Positions 37,583 to 49,300 of a stretch of 64,000 nt of DNA are shown here, piece after piece. Made by a program: the position numbers and the translations under genes. The stretch spans positions 248,001 to 312,000 of the forward strand of contig BRXU01000005.1 of assembly GCA_030267565.1 (NCBI GenBank). Reading direction: 5' to 3'. Source of the DNA: Pleodorina starrii. Lineage: Eukaryota; Chlorophyta; Chlorophyceae; Chlamydomonadales; Volvocaceae. The notes under the pieces are model-generated. The model was given only the letters and a program-made list of their open reading frames with translations, was not told the origin of the DNA and ran no database searches. How positions within the stretch are numbered: position 1 is the first letter of the stretch; every line of letters starts with the position of its first letter.

Positions 37583-38549
37583 CGACCCATAGACCGACCC
37601 CTAGGCCGACCCACAGGCCGACCCCTAGGCTGACCCATAGGCCGACCCATAGACCGACCTAAAGGCCGACCTATAGACCGACCCCTGGGCCGACCCCTAG
37701 GCCGAACCCTACGCCGACCCCTAGGCCGACCCATAGACCGACCCCTAGGCCGCCCCATGGGCCGACCCATAGGCCGACCCCTGGGCCGACCCCTAGGCCG
37801 AACCCTACGCCGACCCCTAGGCCGACCCATAGACCGACCCCTAGGCCGCCCCATGGGCCGACCCATAGGCCGACCCATAGGCCGACCCACAGGCCGACCC
37901 CTAGGCCGACCCCTTGGCCGACCCCTAGGCCGACCCTAGCCCGACCCCTAGCCCGACCCCTAGGCCGACCCCTAGGCCGACCCCTAGGCCGTGCCCTAGG
38001 CCGACCCATGGGCCGACCCCTAGGCCGACCTCTAGCCCGACCCCTAGGCCGACCCCTAGGCCGACCCCTAGGCCGTGCCCTAGGCCGACCCCTAGGCCGA
38101 CCCCAAGGCCGACCCCTAGGCCGACCCCTAGACCGACCCATAGGCCGACTCACAGGCCGACACAGCCCGACCCCTCGGCCGACCCCTAGGCCGACCCCTA
38201 GGCTAAACCCTCGGCCGACCCCTAGGCCGACCCCTAGGCTAAACCCTAGGCCGTGCCCTAGGCCGACCCATGGGCCGTCCCATAGACCGACCCCTTGGCC
38301 GACCCCTTGGCCGACCCCTAGGCCGACCCCTAGGCTGAACCCTAGGCTGAACCCTAGGCCGTGCCCTAGGCCGACCCATGGGCCGACCCCTAGGCCGACC
38401 CATAGACCGACCCCTTGGCCGACCCCTAGGCCGACCCCTAGTCTGAACCCTAGGCCGTGCCCTAGGCCGACCCATGGGCCGACCCCTAGGCCGACCCATA
38501 GACCGACCCATTGGCCGACCAATAGGCCGTCCCCTAGGCCGACCCCTGT
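37583..38549. repeat. 12-bp minisatellite (unit CCGACCCCTAGG) with higher-order repeats
   Basis: About 80 copies of a 12-bp unit, consensus CCGACCCCTAGG, with recurring variants (CCCATAGA, CCCATGGG, AACCCTA, GTGCCCTA). The variants are not random. One block starting near 37678 recurs at 37774 (96 bases later), and the GTGCCC variant recurs at 38251, 38359 and 38455 (108 and 96 bases apart). This is higher-order structure. Because 12 is divisible by 3, several frames stay open and encode GRPL or RPTP repeats on both strands; nothing indicates that they are translated. Confidence 0.9.
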
Positions 38550-38943
38550 CATTGCCGTCGAGGGCCCTCCCAGCGAGGCCCCGCTATCGGCCCGGGTAGC
38601 AGCATGTGTGTGCGTGACACCATATGTGGGCGGCGGGTAATACGGTATTAAATAACTCCAACCCCGAACAAATACGGTACCCGAGATACACAAGCCGGCA
38701 GCCGGAGGCCCCAGGCTGTATCTATGTGCTTGGCCGGAACGAGTGTGAGGGCGAGCTCTGCAAAGCCGACCACAGACGCAGCAAGCCCATCAGGGTTCTT
38801 ACAGGGGACAGCGCGTGTCGTTGTGCTGATGCCGCGGGGGCGGCCACTCACACACACACGAGAGAGGGCGGCTCATACCGCATTCATCACCGCTGCACAC
38901 TGAACGACCGGAGCCAGCGCCAAGATCCCAACCATGCACTTGA

Positions 38944-38948
38944 TTACA
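38944..38948 (-). other. Candidate poly(A) signal TGTAA for the CBM20 coiled-coil gene
   Basis: Reads TTACA on the plus strand and is the first such motif found downstream of the stop at 40341. The implied 3' UTR is long, so this is tentative. Confidence 0.35.
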
Positions 38949-39496
38949 TCGACACGTGCAGAGGTGGTGGCGTCACTGTCCTAACTGCAACGGCGCATGA
39001 CGCCTCACGTAGGAGGAAGTCGCCACAACTGCAACAGCCTGACTCCAACAGCCCGTTGAGCTCGAGGGGCCACTCAACGCTCACAACCCCATCGATCAGG
39101 CAACCGTTGACACAACCCTATAAATTAGAGAACCGTTGAACCGTTGGCATCAACCAAACAACCAACCAATCTGCTTCCGGCCCAAGTAAACCCTTAAAGG
39201 GTTCCACATTCCGTCTCTCGTGCCTGATCGGTCCGGCTCTCTCCGGCGCCCTGCTCCTTCCCAACGCGCGTCCACTCGCCCACGCACCAACACGCCTCTC
39301 CTCGCTCGATGAGAGTCAAATGTTTGTCATATCGTAATGTACGGCACATCACATCAGTCGGGCCGATGCGCATCGTGCCCTATAACATTACTTGACGCTA
39401 GCTCGCATTGCAACGGACACACGTACTCCCTCTCCCCACCACAACAAAAGCCGGTGCAGCGCAGGCGCGCCGCACCATCCATAATAAGGAAAACCG

Positions 39497-39497
<1 letters not shown>

Positions 39498-39531
<34 letters not shown>
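39498..39531. repeat. (CA)n microsatellite
   Basis: About 17 uninterrupted CA dinucleotides in intergenic DNA. Confidence 0.9.
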
Positions 39532-39533
<2 letters not shown>

Positions 39534-40340
39534 CAGGCACTCATCCACCCGCCAGTTCGCAGTAACAGCTAGCTGCACTCTTTCCCCCCTGTGGCCCAAT
39601 TCGAGCCGGCTAAGCCCGGCATGTGTTGTCGAGTCGAGTCGGCAATAATAAATGCGTAGTCGGGTCCGTGGCTCCGTGGGTGAGAGTTGGGTTGGCGATT
39701 GCCGCTCCAGTCGCTAATCCCGGAGGGCGCACGGAGCCTGCGCGGCATGCTGCTGTTGTCTTTAGCGATGGCCGCCCCCCCTGCCCTGGCCGCTACGACT
39801 GCCGCGGCCGCGACTACCGGTAGGCTGCGTCGTAACAACCCGTATGCTTACGGCACTTCGATTCGTGGAGAGGGTCAACCACATGGCCCCAAGCTCTGAC
39901 GAGCAAGCTCCGACGGGCACGCGGCAAGCAGCTCCCCTCCCCTCCCCCAAACCCCTCTCACCATTCGAGGCACCCGCGCCGTGCAACGCATGCGCAGACC
40001 AGTCAAGGTGTACGACAGGCACAATCGGGAAGCAGGCAGTTGAAGCGCGATACCCCCAACGCTAACCCCCGCCTGAGAAGCTCAACAAAGAGAAACACAA
40101 CAGCCCTCCCCCCGCGCTGCAACACGACACGACACACCCTCCCCCGAGACTTACTCGCCCCAACATGCCCCATCTTCCCGGGGGCCGCTTCCCGGGTCGG
40201 GCCAACCCAAACTCTCCTGGAACCACCGCCCCGTCCGCCCCCCTCGTTGGGAGCTCGATCCGATCTATGAACTGAACTGATCTGGCTGCCTACTAGCCTG
40301 TCGTACAACTAACCCAACTGCAACGTTATTCGGTTGTTGG

Positions 40341-43300
40341 TTACGACGATCGCCAGTCGCCGTAGCTGCGGCGGGTGGGGCTCACACCCCTGTCGCCGCC
40401 GCCGGCGTCCCCGCCCGCCCCCAACCGTTGCCGCCAATCGGAGGGCGGTGTCGCACCCGACTTGGACGGACTCCGAGGCGGCGCGGCAGCGCCGCCGCCG
40501 GTGCCGGCGCCGCCGGCTTCTCCCACCCCACTCCCGCCCTTGGTCCGTGAGAAGATGCTCTCAGACGCCGCCGAGCCGTCAGATTTGGAGTCCCCAAAGA
40601 TGCCGCTCCCGCTGCCGCTGCCGCTCCGGTCGCTGGTGCTGGTGGTGCTGTTGCTCCTGCTGCTGCTGCTGCCGGCCGCTGCTTCTGCTTCCGGTGTGGG
40701 TATGGATGTGGATGCGGGTGTGGATGTGGGTGCTTCAAGGAGGCCGCGGGCGCGTCCTTGCGCCGCCGCCTCCGCCGACGGGGCCTGCATGTACTTTGCC
40801 GCCAAGGAGACGATGACGTCCAGATCGCTCTCAGCGGCCTTTGTGTGGCGAGGGGAAGGGAAGGAGGGGAGGGGCGCGGACAACAAAAGGAAAGGGCGGG
40901 CGGGCGGGCGGATGGGCGGAAAGGTGCAGACGAAAGGCACAGTCTGCTTTTAGTCAGGATTGCTGATGTAGTATCGCTACAGTGTGAGGGTAAGTAGGCT
41001 TCTGGGCCCCTTTCTTAGTTTTTTTCATTGTTGCGATGCTGCGAATTTTGTAATGCCAGCTGATGAAGTACAGAGGCGCAGCATGGAAAAGGTAGCTCCA
41101 CGGGGTTGGACATGCGAGATCGTCCCTTCGTCGTACTGTGCCGTACCCGGAGCTCTTCGATAAGACGCTCCTGGGCCGCCGCCGCCGCCATGCCGCCACG
41201 CTTTATCAGCAGCAGGCTCTGTCGTACCGCCCGGAGCGCGTTGCGGCCCGACGTGGTTTTGGAGCTGCAGATTGGAACACGCCGAGGGTCAGGGCGACGG
41301 AGCGAAAAGAGGGTTTTTAGGGTATTTTAGGGTTAAGATGAAAGATGAACGAGTTGAAAGAGGAACGCAAACGCAGCGCCCCCCGGCAGCAACATCTAAT
41401 CTCGTTCGACACAAGCAGCAAAATCAATTCCGACGTTTTTTCCGAGGCTTTCTTTTTCGACACCGCACACCGCAAGGCGCACAGAGGTGTGGAGCGGGGT
41501 AGCGCTGCGACCTAAACAACCCTGTGTCGTACCCGTATTCCTTGGCCATTGCCACCATGCGCTGCTCGTACTCCACTCGCACGCCGCCGCCGCCGCCGCC
41601 CGCCTGTCGGGAGGCGGCCTCCGAGGCAGACGTGACCTGCGCGCTCAGCTGCGTCACCATCTGGGTGGCGCGCGCCAGCCGCTCCTGAAGCTCCGAAACC
41701 TGCCGCCAAGAACAGCACATTCATGACATTCACGAATCCAGTGAGGTTTTGCTGCTGCCGATGTTGAAATCCAGTATGTCGCACACACACACGCACACAC
41801 GCACGGCCGCACGCACACACACAGAAACGGTCGCACACACGCACGCACAGACGGACGCACCTGCGCCAGCCGTACTGCCTCCGACTGCTTCAGCTGCATT
41901 CTGAGGTCGGTGATCTCCGCAGCGCTGGCCCCCTTGCCGCTGGCGGTCGCCTGCAGTGGGGTTTTAGGGTGGTAGGGTTTTAGGGTTTCAAAGGCTTTAG
42001 GGCGCAAGGGCAATGATGGGGCGGACGAGATGACTAAGGGTAGATGGGGACGCGCGCGCCAGGGGTGGCAGCTGCGGACACACACGATATACCCTTTCCC
42101 CCGGTAATAACAACAACACACATCTTTACGAAGATTGCCGTTGACACACATGCGGGAAAGACGGACGGACGCACGCTCAGGCGCACCCCCGCACATCCCC
42201 GCTCCTCCTCCTCCTCCTCCCTCCCTCCCCTCCCTCCCTCCCTCCCTCCCTCCCTCCCTCCCCCCTCCCCCACCTGCTTGACCTCCCTCAGGAGCGCCTC
42301 CCGCTGCGCCTCCGCCGCCTCCGTGTCTCTCCGCCGAGCCACCTGCTCGTCCGCCAGCTGAGTCATCAACCGCTCAGACCGGCTCTCGGAACGCTGCGAC
42401 AACATCGGAACACCAACACCGAAGAGCTCGAAGAGGGAAAGTAAAGGGCGGCGGGAAGAGCCCGACCAGGCGACGGCCGCGCACGCGCGGCCACGCGCGG
42501 GCACCCAGCCACCTCGCTCGCCCACATCCCCAAGCCCTAAAACCCTAAAACCCTAAAACCCTAAAACCTCACCCCTCCCGAACCCTCCCCATCCAGCCGG
42601 ACGTCCAACACCGCAGACACGGGCATGGACATGGACAGAAACACGACCACGTCACTCCCGCACCCAAAGCACACACACACACACACTCGCCGGCCCCCGC
42701 CCCCCGCACCCCCATCCCTCCGCCCCCCGCCCCCTCCCCTCCCCCCCCCCCACCTTGAGTGCCTCCTGAAGCTGCGACACTTTGGAACTGAGCGCCTCCA
42801 CATCCGCACCCCGCCGCCCGCCGTCAGACGCCGTTCGCTGCCGCTCCTGGGAGGGGGGCGGGGTGGGGTGAGGTGGGTGGGAGTTGCCAACCGGGGTTGG
42901 GTGGGAAGCGGCAGGGGCGGATTGAGGCGCGCGGACTGAGGGCTTCGTGCTGCCGCGCGGATACGGTAGCTACATGCAACGTGTAATCCGCACATCCCGC
43001 CGCAAGTCACGTGCTAACTTCACCCTCCCTCACCCTCTCGCACCCCCTCGCCCCTTCCCCCCTTCCTCCCCTCCTTTCTGTTCGTCTTCCTCGCCCCTTG
43101 GCCCTTGCCGCCCCTCTTCCAGCACCCCCGGCCCCCGCCCCCGCCCCCCACCCACCTCCACCCGCCCCTGTCCCCCCCCACCTGCAGCAGGGTGTTGTAT
43201 CGCTCCATGAGCCCCGCCAGATCGGTGTTGAGGTCGGAGATGGTCTCCCGGTATCGCACCACCGCCTCACTCAGTTCGCTGATGTCGGCCAGGTAGGCCT

Positions 43301-46300
43301 CCTCGGCAGACATCCACCGGGCGCTCTGATCGGGAGGGCAGAAGGGGGAGAGGGAGGGAGGGGGAGGGAGGGGGGTCATTGAAGTGGGAAGAGGAGGAGG
43401 GCAGCTTCGGCATCTGAAGGGGAGAGAGATGTTGTGTTGTGTTGTGTTGAGGAAACGGTGCAACAAAAGGCTTCCAACACAACAGCGGTGGAGAGGACCC
43501 CTTACATGACTCGTAGACGAGCGGCGTGACGTGCCGCCCGCCCGCAGGCCCTCGCGCGCGTGCCCTCCCTCTGTTGCTGGGTCCCCGCCACCCCTCCACC
43601 GCTGCATGCGTTCGTCCTCAGTGGGTCGGCTCAGTCGCTTAACCCCGCTGCCGGCCGCTGCCCTCCAGAGGGCTTCGCCCTCCTCCCTGCCGTTACCTGC
43701 TCGCCCGCCTCCCGCTTCGCGTCCTCCGCGGACTTTGACGCCGCCTCCAGCTGCCGCTTGGCCGCCTCGTAATCGGTGGAGAGGGAGGCCAGCTGGGCCT
43801 GTGGGAGCAGGGGAAGGATGCGGGGGGTTGCGGCACACCTTGGGGGTTTTAGGGTTTCAGGGTTGTTTTAGGGTTCGACCATGGTACACATTATATCGTA
43901 TACAACACACGGCAGCGCCGTGCGTCGAGTTGGGTCCTGGGGGTTAGGGCCCGGGAGTTAGCGAACCTCATTGGGTTTGCACGGTCCGAATACGGTAACA
44001 AAAGCACGAACGCCCCGACCGACCTGCGCCTGGTCGTACGACGATCGTACGGCAGTGAGTTCCTCCTTTGCCTCGTCGTACTGCTCCATGAGGGAGGACA
44101 GCTCCGCATTCAGGTCGTCGATAAGGCCCAGGCGGGACTCGATACCCGACAGAGCAGCCACCTGGGAGTCGCGGTCGGAGAGCTGGGTGGGCGCGGGGGG
44201 TTGGGGGGGGGGGGGTGGAAGGGGTTGGAGGGTTAGGGGGTGGGGGTGGGCAGCAGCACGGGAGGCGGCTGCGCTGCGCTGCTCGGAATGACAGGCTGGG
44301 TCACCAAGCGCGAGCAAGGGCCCAGGAACCGGCAGAGGACAGACACGTCGGCGTTTAGGACCGCCCGCAAACCTTAACGCACAAACACACGCTTCCCCTC
44401 CCCCTGCCTTAATCCGCACCCTCCCCCCGCTAAACCGCAACCGGGTCGCCTCCGTCCGACCTCCTTTCTCCGTTTCCGCCGCGCTTCCCTTTCTTCGCCC
44501 CGCCCTCGGCCCTCCCCCCTTTCTCTTCCCTTTCCTTTCCTTCCCTCTCCTTCCCCTCCCCTCCCTTCCAGCCCCTCCAGTGTCACCGCCCAGTCAGTCA
44601 CCTCAGTCAGTCACTCACCTGCTGCTGCGCGTCTTCCAATTGGTTGCGCAGTTCGCCCACCTCCGCCCGGGCGGCAGCCAGAGCCTGCTCCGTGCGACCC
44701 ACCTGATTGGGGGGGGGGGGAGGAAGGAGGAAGGATGAGGGAGGCAGGGGAGGGAACGAGGAGAGAGAGGTGGAGGGAGAGGAAGGATGAGGGGGAGTTT
44801 GAAGAGTGAATTTGCAAAATGGAAACAAGAAGTTCTGCGGACGTTGTAGTCTGAAGGTCGACTGGATGACTGTCAAGCCTCCCGCAGATAAAACTGCTAC
44901 CGGACCGGATGAGGGGGAGTGGAGGGAGGGGAGGGAACGAGGAGGGAGAGGTGGAGGGAGGCAGGGGGGGCTGGCGGGAGCGTGAGCAGTGGCGGCAGTG
45001 ACACGGAGATGCCATCCATACGGGCAGATCCCTCCTTCCCTTCCGAAGAAAGGGAGGAAGGCGGGGATTCGACGAGGTTGGGAGAGACGGGTGTGTGCGC
45101 CCCGTGGCCCCCTCCATCCCCGCCCTCCACCCCCCTTCACTCCCACCTCCCACCCTCCACCCCGCCCCCTACCTGCTGCGACAGCTCCCGCTCCCTCTCC
45201 TGCGCCTTCCGCAGCGCCGCCTCCCGCTCCGCCAACTGCGACTGCAACCGCTCCGTGTCGGCACGAGAGGACCTGCAGCGGGGCCCAGCGGGGCGGACAC
45301 ACACCAGGGGGGGGGGAGGTTATCCAGGTGTAAGGCCGAAAGGGGGGGTTCAGGGAGTGATATGCTCCTTTATAAAATAATGAGTCACTGCGGAAGGGGG
45401 AGGGGGTACAGGAGAGCCGACCAGTTTTGCAAGCTGACAGACACACACAGACACACATGCATGCTTAAGGAACACTGAACACTGAACACCGAAATACTCA
45501 TCAGAGGACCATTGGCACCACCACCACCACCCCCTATCTCGGTCCTTGCAGTCCTGTGTTGTAAGGACTGAGATGGGTGTGCTGGTGCCAGTCTTGTGTT
45601 CTAAGGAAACCAGCCCCCCGTATCGAGACCCCCGTATCGACCCCCCCCCCCTCCTCTTACGCGAGCAGCCCCTGCAGCTCCGCCTCCTTGGCCGCCCCCG
45701 CCTGCTGCAACGCACTCAGCTGCACCCGCGCGGCGGATGCAGCCGCCCGGGTCTCCTCCAGATCCCGGGCCGCCCGGGACTGAGCCTCTGCCAACGAGGA
45801 AGCCTCCTCCTGGGAGGCGGCAACCTGAGGCGGGGAGGGGGAGGGGGGGGGACGGAGGCAGCAGACGCAGGGGCGTGTTTCCCTACAACACAGGGCTGCA
45901 AGGATAGATATGGGTGGTGGTGGTGGATGCGGGGCGGCCGAGCTTCGTGGGGCAACTGCTGCAGGTGGGGCGGTGGGTGGCTGTGTGTGCGTGTATGTGT
46001 ATGTGTATGTCTATGTGTAGGTATGTACGTGTGTGTGCGCTTTTTACGCAACAGTGAGCGTGTTTCCTTAGGGTTTTTTAGGTCTCCTTTTTTCCAAGGG
46101 CCGTGAGTACAAATGGTTTGTTGAAGTACGCATACCTCTTCCAACCACCGCATCCCCCCGCCCTCGGCTCCCGCTGCCTCTCCTCGCGCCGAACATTTCC
46201 CCTCGGTCCCCGCCTCCGTCCCCTGTCTCGCCCGCCCACGCACACCCCCCACCCCCCACCCCCACCCACCTGCTCCCGCAGCTTCGCCTCCGCCACGGTA

Positions 46301-49300
46301 GCCTGCAACCGCAGGGCGTCAATCTCCCGCTGCAGGGTCGCCTCCCTGCAGCAGATTCGGGGGGAAAGTCATGTTGGGGGGTTTGGAAGGCTCCTCTCCG
46401 GATTGATTCCCTCGGGGCTGTGCCCTCCCTGCTGCTGCTGCTGCCCTGTCTTCGCGGGGCCCAGCAGGTCGCCTCCACTGACTGACTGAGTGGCTGAGTG
46501 GCCCCCACCGAGGCTGAGTGCTGCCGGGTCGGGCCCCCCTTTCCCCCATTCGGTTTTCTCCACTTGGCACCCAATCCCCTAACCGCCCCCATGTCCCCCA
46601 TCCCGCCCCCCTTCCCCTCTCCCGCCCCCACCTGGCCTCCGCCTCGTCCCGTACCGACGTGACTTGACCCTTCAGCCGCCGCTCAGCCTCCCGAGCCGCC
46701 TCCGCCATCTCCGCGCGCGCCTTCTCCGCCGCCGCCTCACGACTCGCCACCTCATCCTGCGTCACAACAACCGCCAGCAGCCGGCAGCAGCAGCACGGGC
46801 GCACAGGCGTCGTGCAGTAAGGGCGTGCGCGTCCAGTTGGGGGGGCGGGGCACACCCAGCTCGTCCCAAACACAGCACAGCACACGCGCGCGTTTTATTC
46901 CATACCCTCCCCCCATCCTACCCCACACCTCCCACACTCGCTCTGCGGTTTCATGTTCCTTACCCTCCCGGATAAGCACCCACACTCGAGGTCCCACACC
47001 CTCCTCCTCCCTACACGTTCTTTTGCAGACGAGACGGCCTTCTTCTGTTACTTGACCGTTCACGGGTTCCGGCCTATACGCGGATAACCCCCCTACACGT
47101 GGACACCTCCCCACACACACCCTCCTCTTCCACACCCCACTCCCTAACCACCCCACCTGCAGCTCCCTCAGCTCCAGCTGCAGCCGCTGCTGAGCCGCCA
47201 GTGCCGCATCCAGTGCCGCCACCCGCTCCCTCAGCACGATGGCGCCCTTCTCCCGGGCCTGCCGCTCAGCCTGGAGCAGACCCTGCGGGCAGCGGAGACG
47301 GGGCAGGGCGGGCAAGGAGCGGGGCGGGGAGGAGGGGGCAGGGGCAACGTAGAGGGGTTGGGGCAACAGCCCCAAAGAGCAGGAGGGGAAGAGGGGTTAA
47401 GGCAGCAAGGGGGACGACACGAAGAGAGCCAATCAAGGGAGGGGCCCTCAAGAAGGGTATCACCCACCCACCCACCCGCAGCTCTGCCTCCTTGGCCTGT
47501 GACTCCTGCTGCAGCGCCAGCAGCTGAGCCACCAGCTCGCCCTGCCGCTCCTGGGCGGTGGCTAGGCTGGCGGTCTGCTCACGAGCCAGCTCCTCGTACT
47601 TGGATGTGGCGTCCTGGCCGTCCGGACACACAGCGCGGGAGTGGGGGAGGGGAGGGAAGGGGAAGGGGAGGGGGTGTTTGGTTGGTGGTTACTTGGTCGT
47701 AAAGCCGGACTCGCTCTTGTGTACAGCAAGAAAGGGGGGCTGCTGCTGGAATTTGCCGGATCGTCGCTCACTCCCCTTTCCTCCCCCCGCTCCCTCCCTC
47801 CCTCCCCCCGCTCCCCTCCCTCACCCCGCTCACTCCCCTCCCCCCGCTCCCTCCCTCACGCACGCACCCGCAGCTCCGACTCCCGTGCCGCCGTCTCCTG
47901 CTGCAGCGCCAACACCTGAGCCACCAGTTCCCCCTGCCGCTCCTGGGCGGTTGCCAGGGTGGCGGCCTGGTCGCGAGCCAGCTGCTCAAATTGGGCGGCG
48001 GTGCTCTGAGGCGGAGTGACAAACGGGGACAAGCGGTGCACACAGGCGCGTATGTGTGTGTATTGAGTGTGTGTGTGTGTGTGTGTTGAGTGTGTGTATA
48101 TGGGTAGAAGGTCAGGGGCAAGTCGGCGGCGGGAAGTAATAACACTCCGATTGGGCAATGGCTGACAGGCTGCCAGACGCAGAAGGAACATCCAAGCACA
48201 TGCGGCCCCCCTCCAGTCCCCTCCAGTCCCGCTCACCTGCACCTGCGCCAGCTGACCCTCCAGATCTCCCTGCCGCTGCGCCGCCTCGGCCGCCGCCGTC
48301 CGCAGTGACTGCAGCTCGTCCTCCAAACGAACCTGCGAACCGCCGGGGTGCGCCGATGTCGCCCCAACGCCCAGTACAAACGTTGAAACTCGTGCACAGG
48401 CGCTGGCAGCGTGCCCCCCCGGCATTCGCCCGGCCCCGCCCTCCGCCCTCCGCCCTCCGCATCCAAAACGCTGCGTCTGGCCGCGACAACGCCCCGCCGA
48501 AGCACTGCCACTGAACTGCCCACCCACCCACCCACCCACCCGCTCTCTTTCCTGCTGGCGCCTGCAGTCCCCGACGGCCGCACAGCCATATTCCCGGCCG
48601 GCGGCCCACCCGTGAGGACGCCCGCCCGGCCGCGAGAGAAAGTGGGGAACAGGGCGCCAGCTCCCACAACAGAACGGAGAGCTAGCTCCCACAAGCGCCC
48701 GCCCCGTCTCAGTTCCCCCCGGCCTTCCATTCCCCGGCACCGCCCCCCTGCCCCCGCGCTCCCAGGTAATAAGCCAGGCAAGAGGCAACCCAGCCCAGCA
48801 AACCCAAACCCGCCAACAGCCACCCACCCACCCCGCCCCACCCACCCACCCGCGCCTCCGTGGCCTCCGTCTCCGCCCGGGCCAGTCGGTCCGTCAGCTG
48901 GGCCTCCCGCTCTGTCGCCTCCCGCATCTGACCCTGCAGCTGGGCCAACTGGGCCGTGTACTCCTCCGCACTCTGCCGCTGCTTCTCCTGTGAGAGTGAG
49001 GGTGAGGGCGAGGGTGAGGGCGAGGGTGAGGCGGGGTCGGGCGAGGCGGGGCGAGGAGCCAGTCACAGCGGCGCAACCAAAAACGACCCGGGCGAACGGA
49101 GCGGTATGCACGTCGGGGGTGGCTGTGAGTCTCTTGCTTTCCTTCCCCACTGAGTTGGGTTGGGTTGGGTTGGGCAGCGAATGCGGGTTCCAGTCCCAGA
49201 GGCACTGTGAGTGCGCAAACCCTCCCACTCCCCCACCTGCTCCTGAGCGATGGCCGCGTTCAGCTCCTCGATCTGGCCGCCGTACTCGGACTGCAGCGAC

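Larger units (their letters stand above)
38550..40340. other. Intergenic region and probable 3' UTR of the CBM20 coiled-coil gene
   Basis: This contains a CA dinucleotide run at about 39498-39531. The nearest minus-strand TGTAA (TTACA on the plus strand) is at 38944-38948, which would give a 3' UTR of about 1.4 kb. Open frames are short and unconserved. Confidence 0.45.

Noticed and set aside
37583..38549. CRISPR-like direct repeats
   Set aside because: Units are contiguous with no unique spacers, there are no cas genes, and the host is a eukaryote.
37671..38693. Long open frames on both strands (340 and 210 codons) rich in GRPL or RPTP
   Set aside because: A direct consequence of a 12-bp repeat whose length is a multiple of three. 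There are no splice sites, unique domains or codon bias beyond the repeat.
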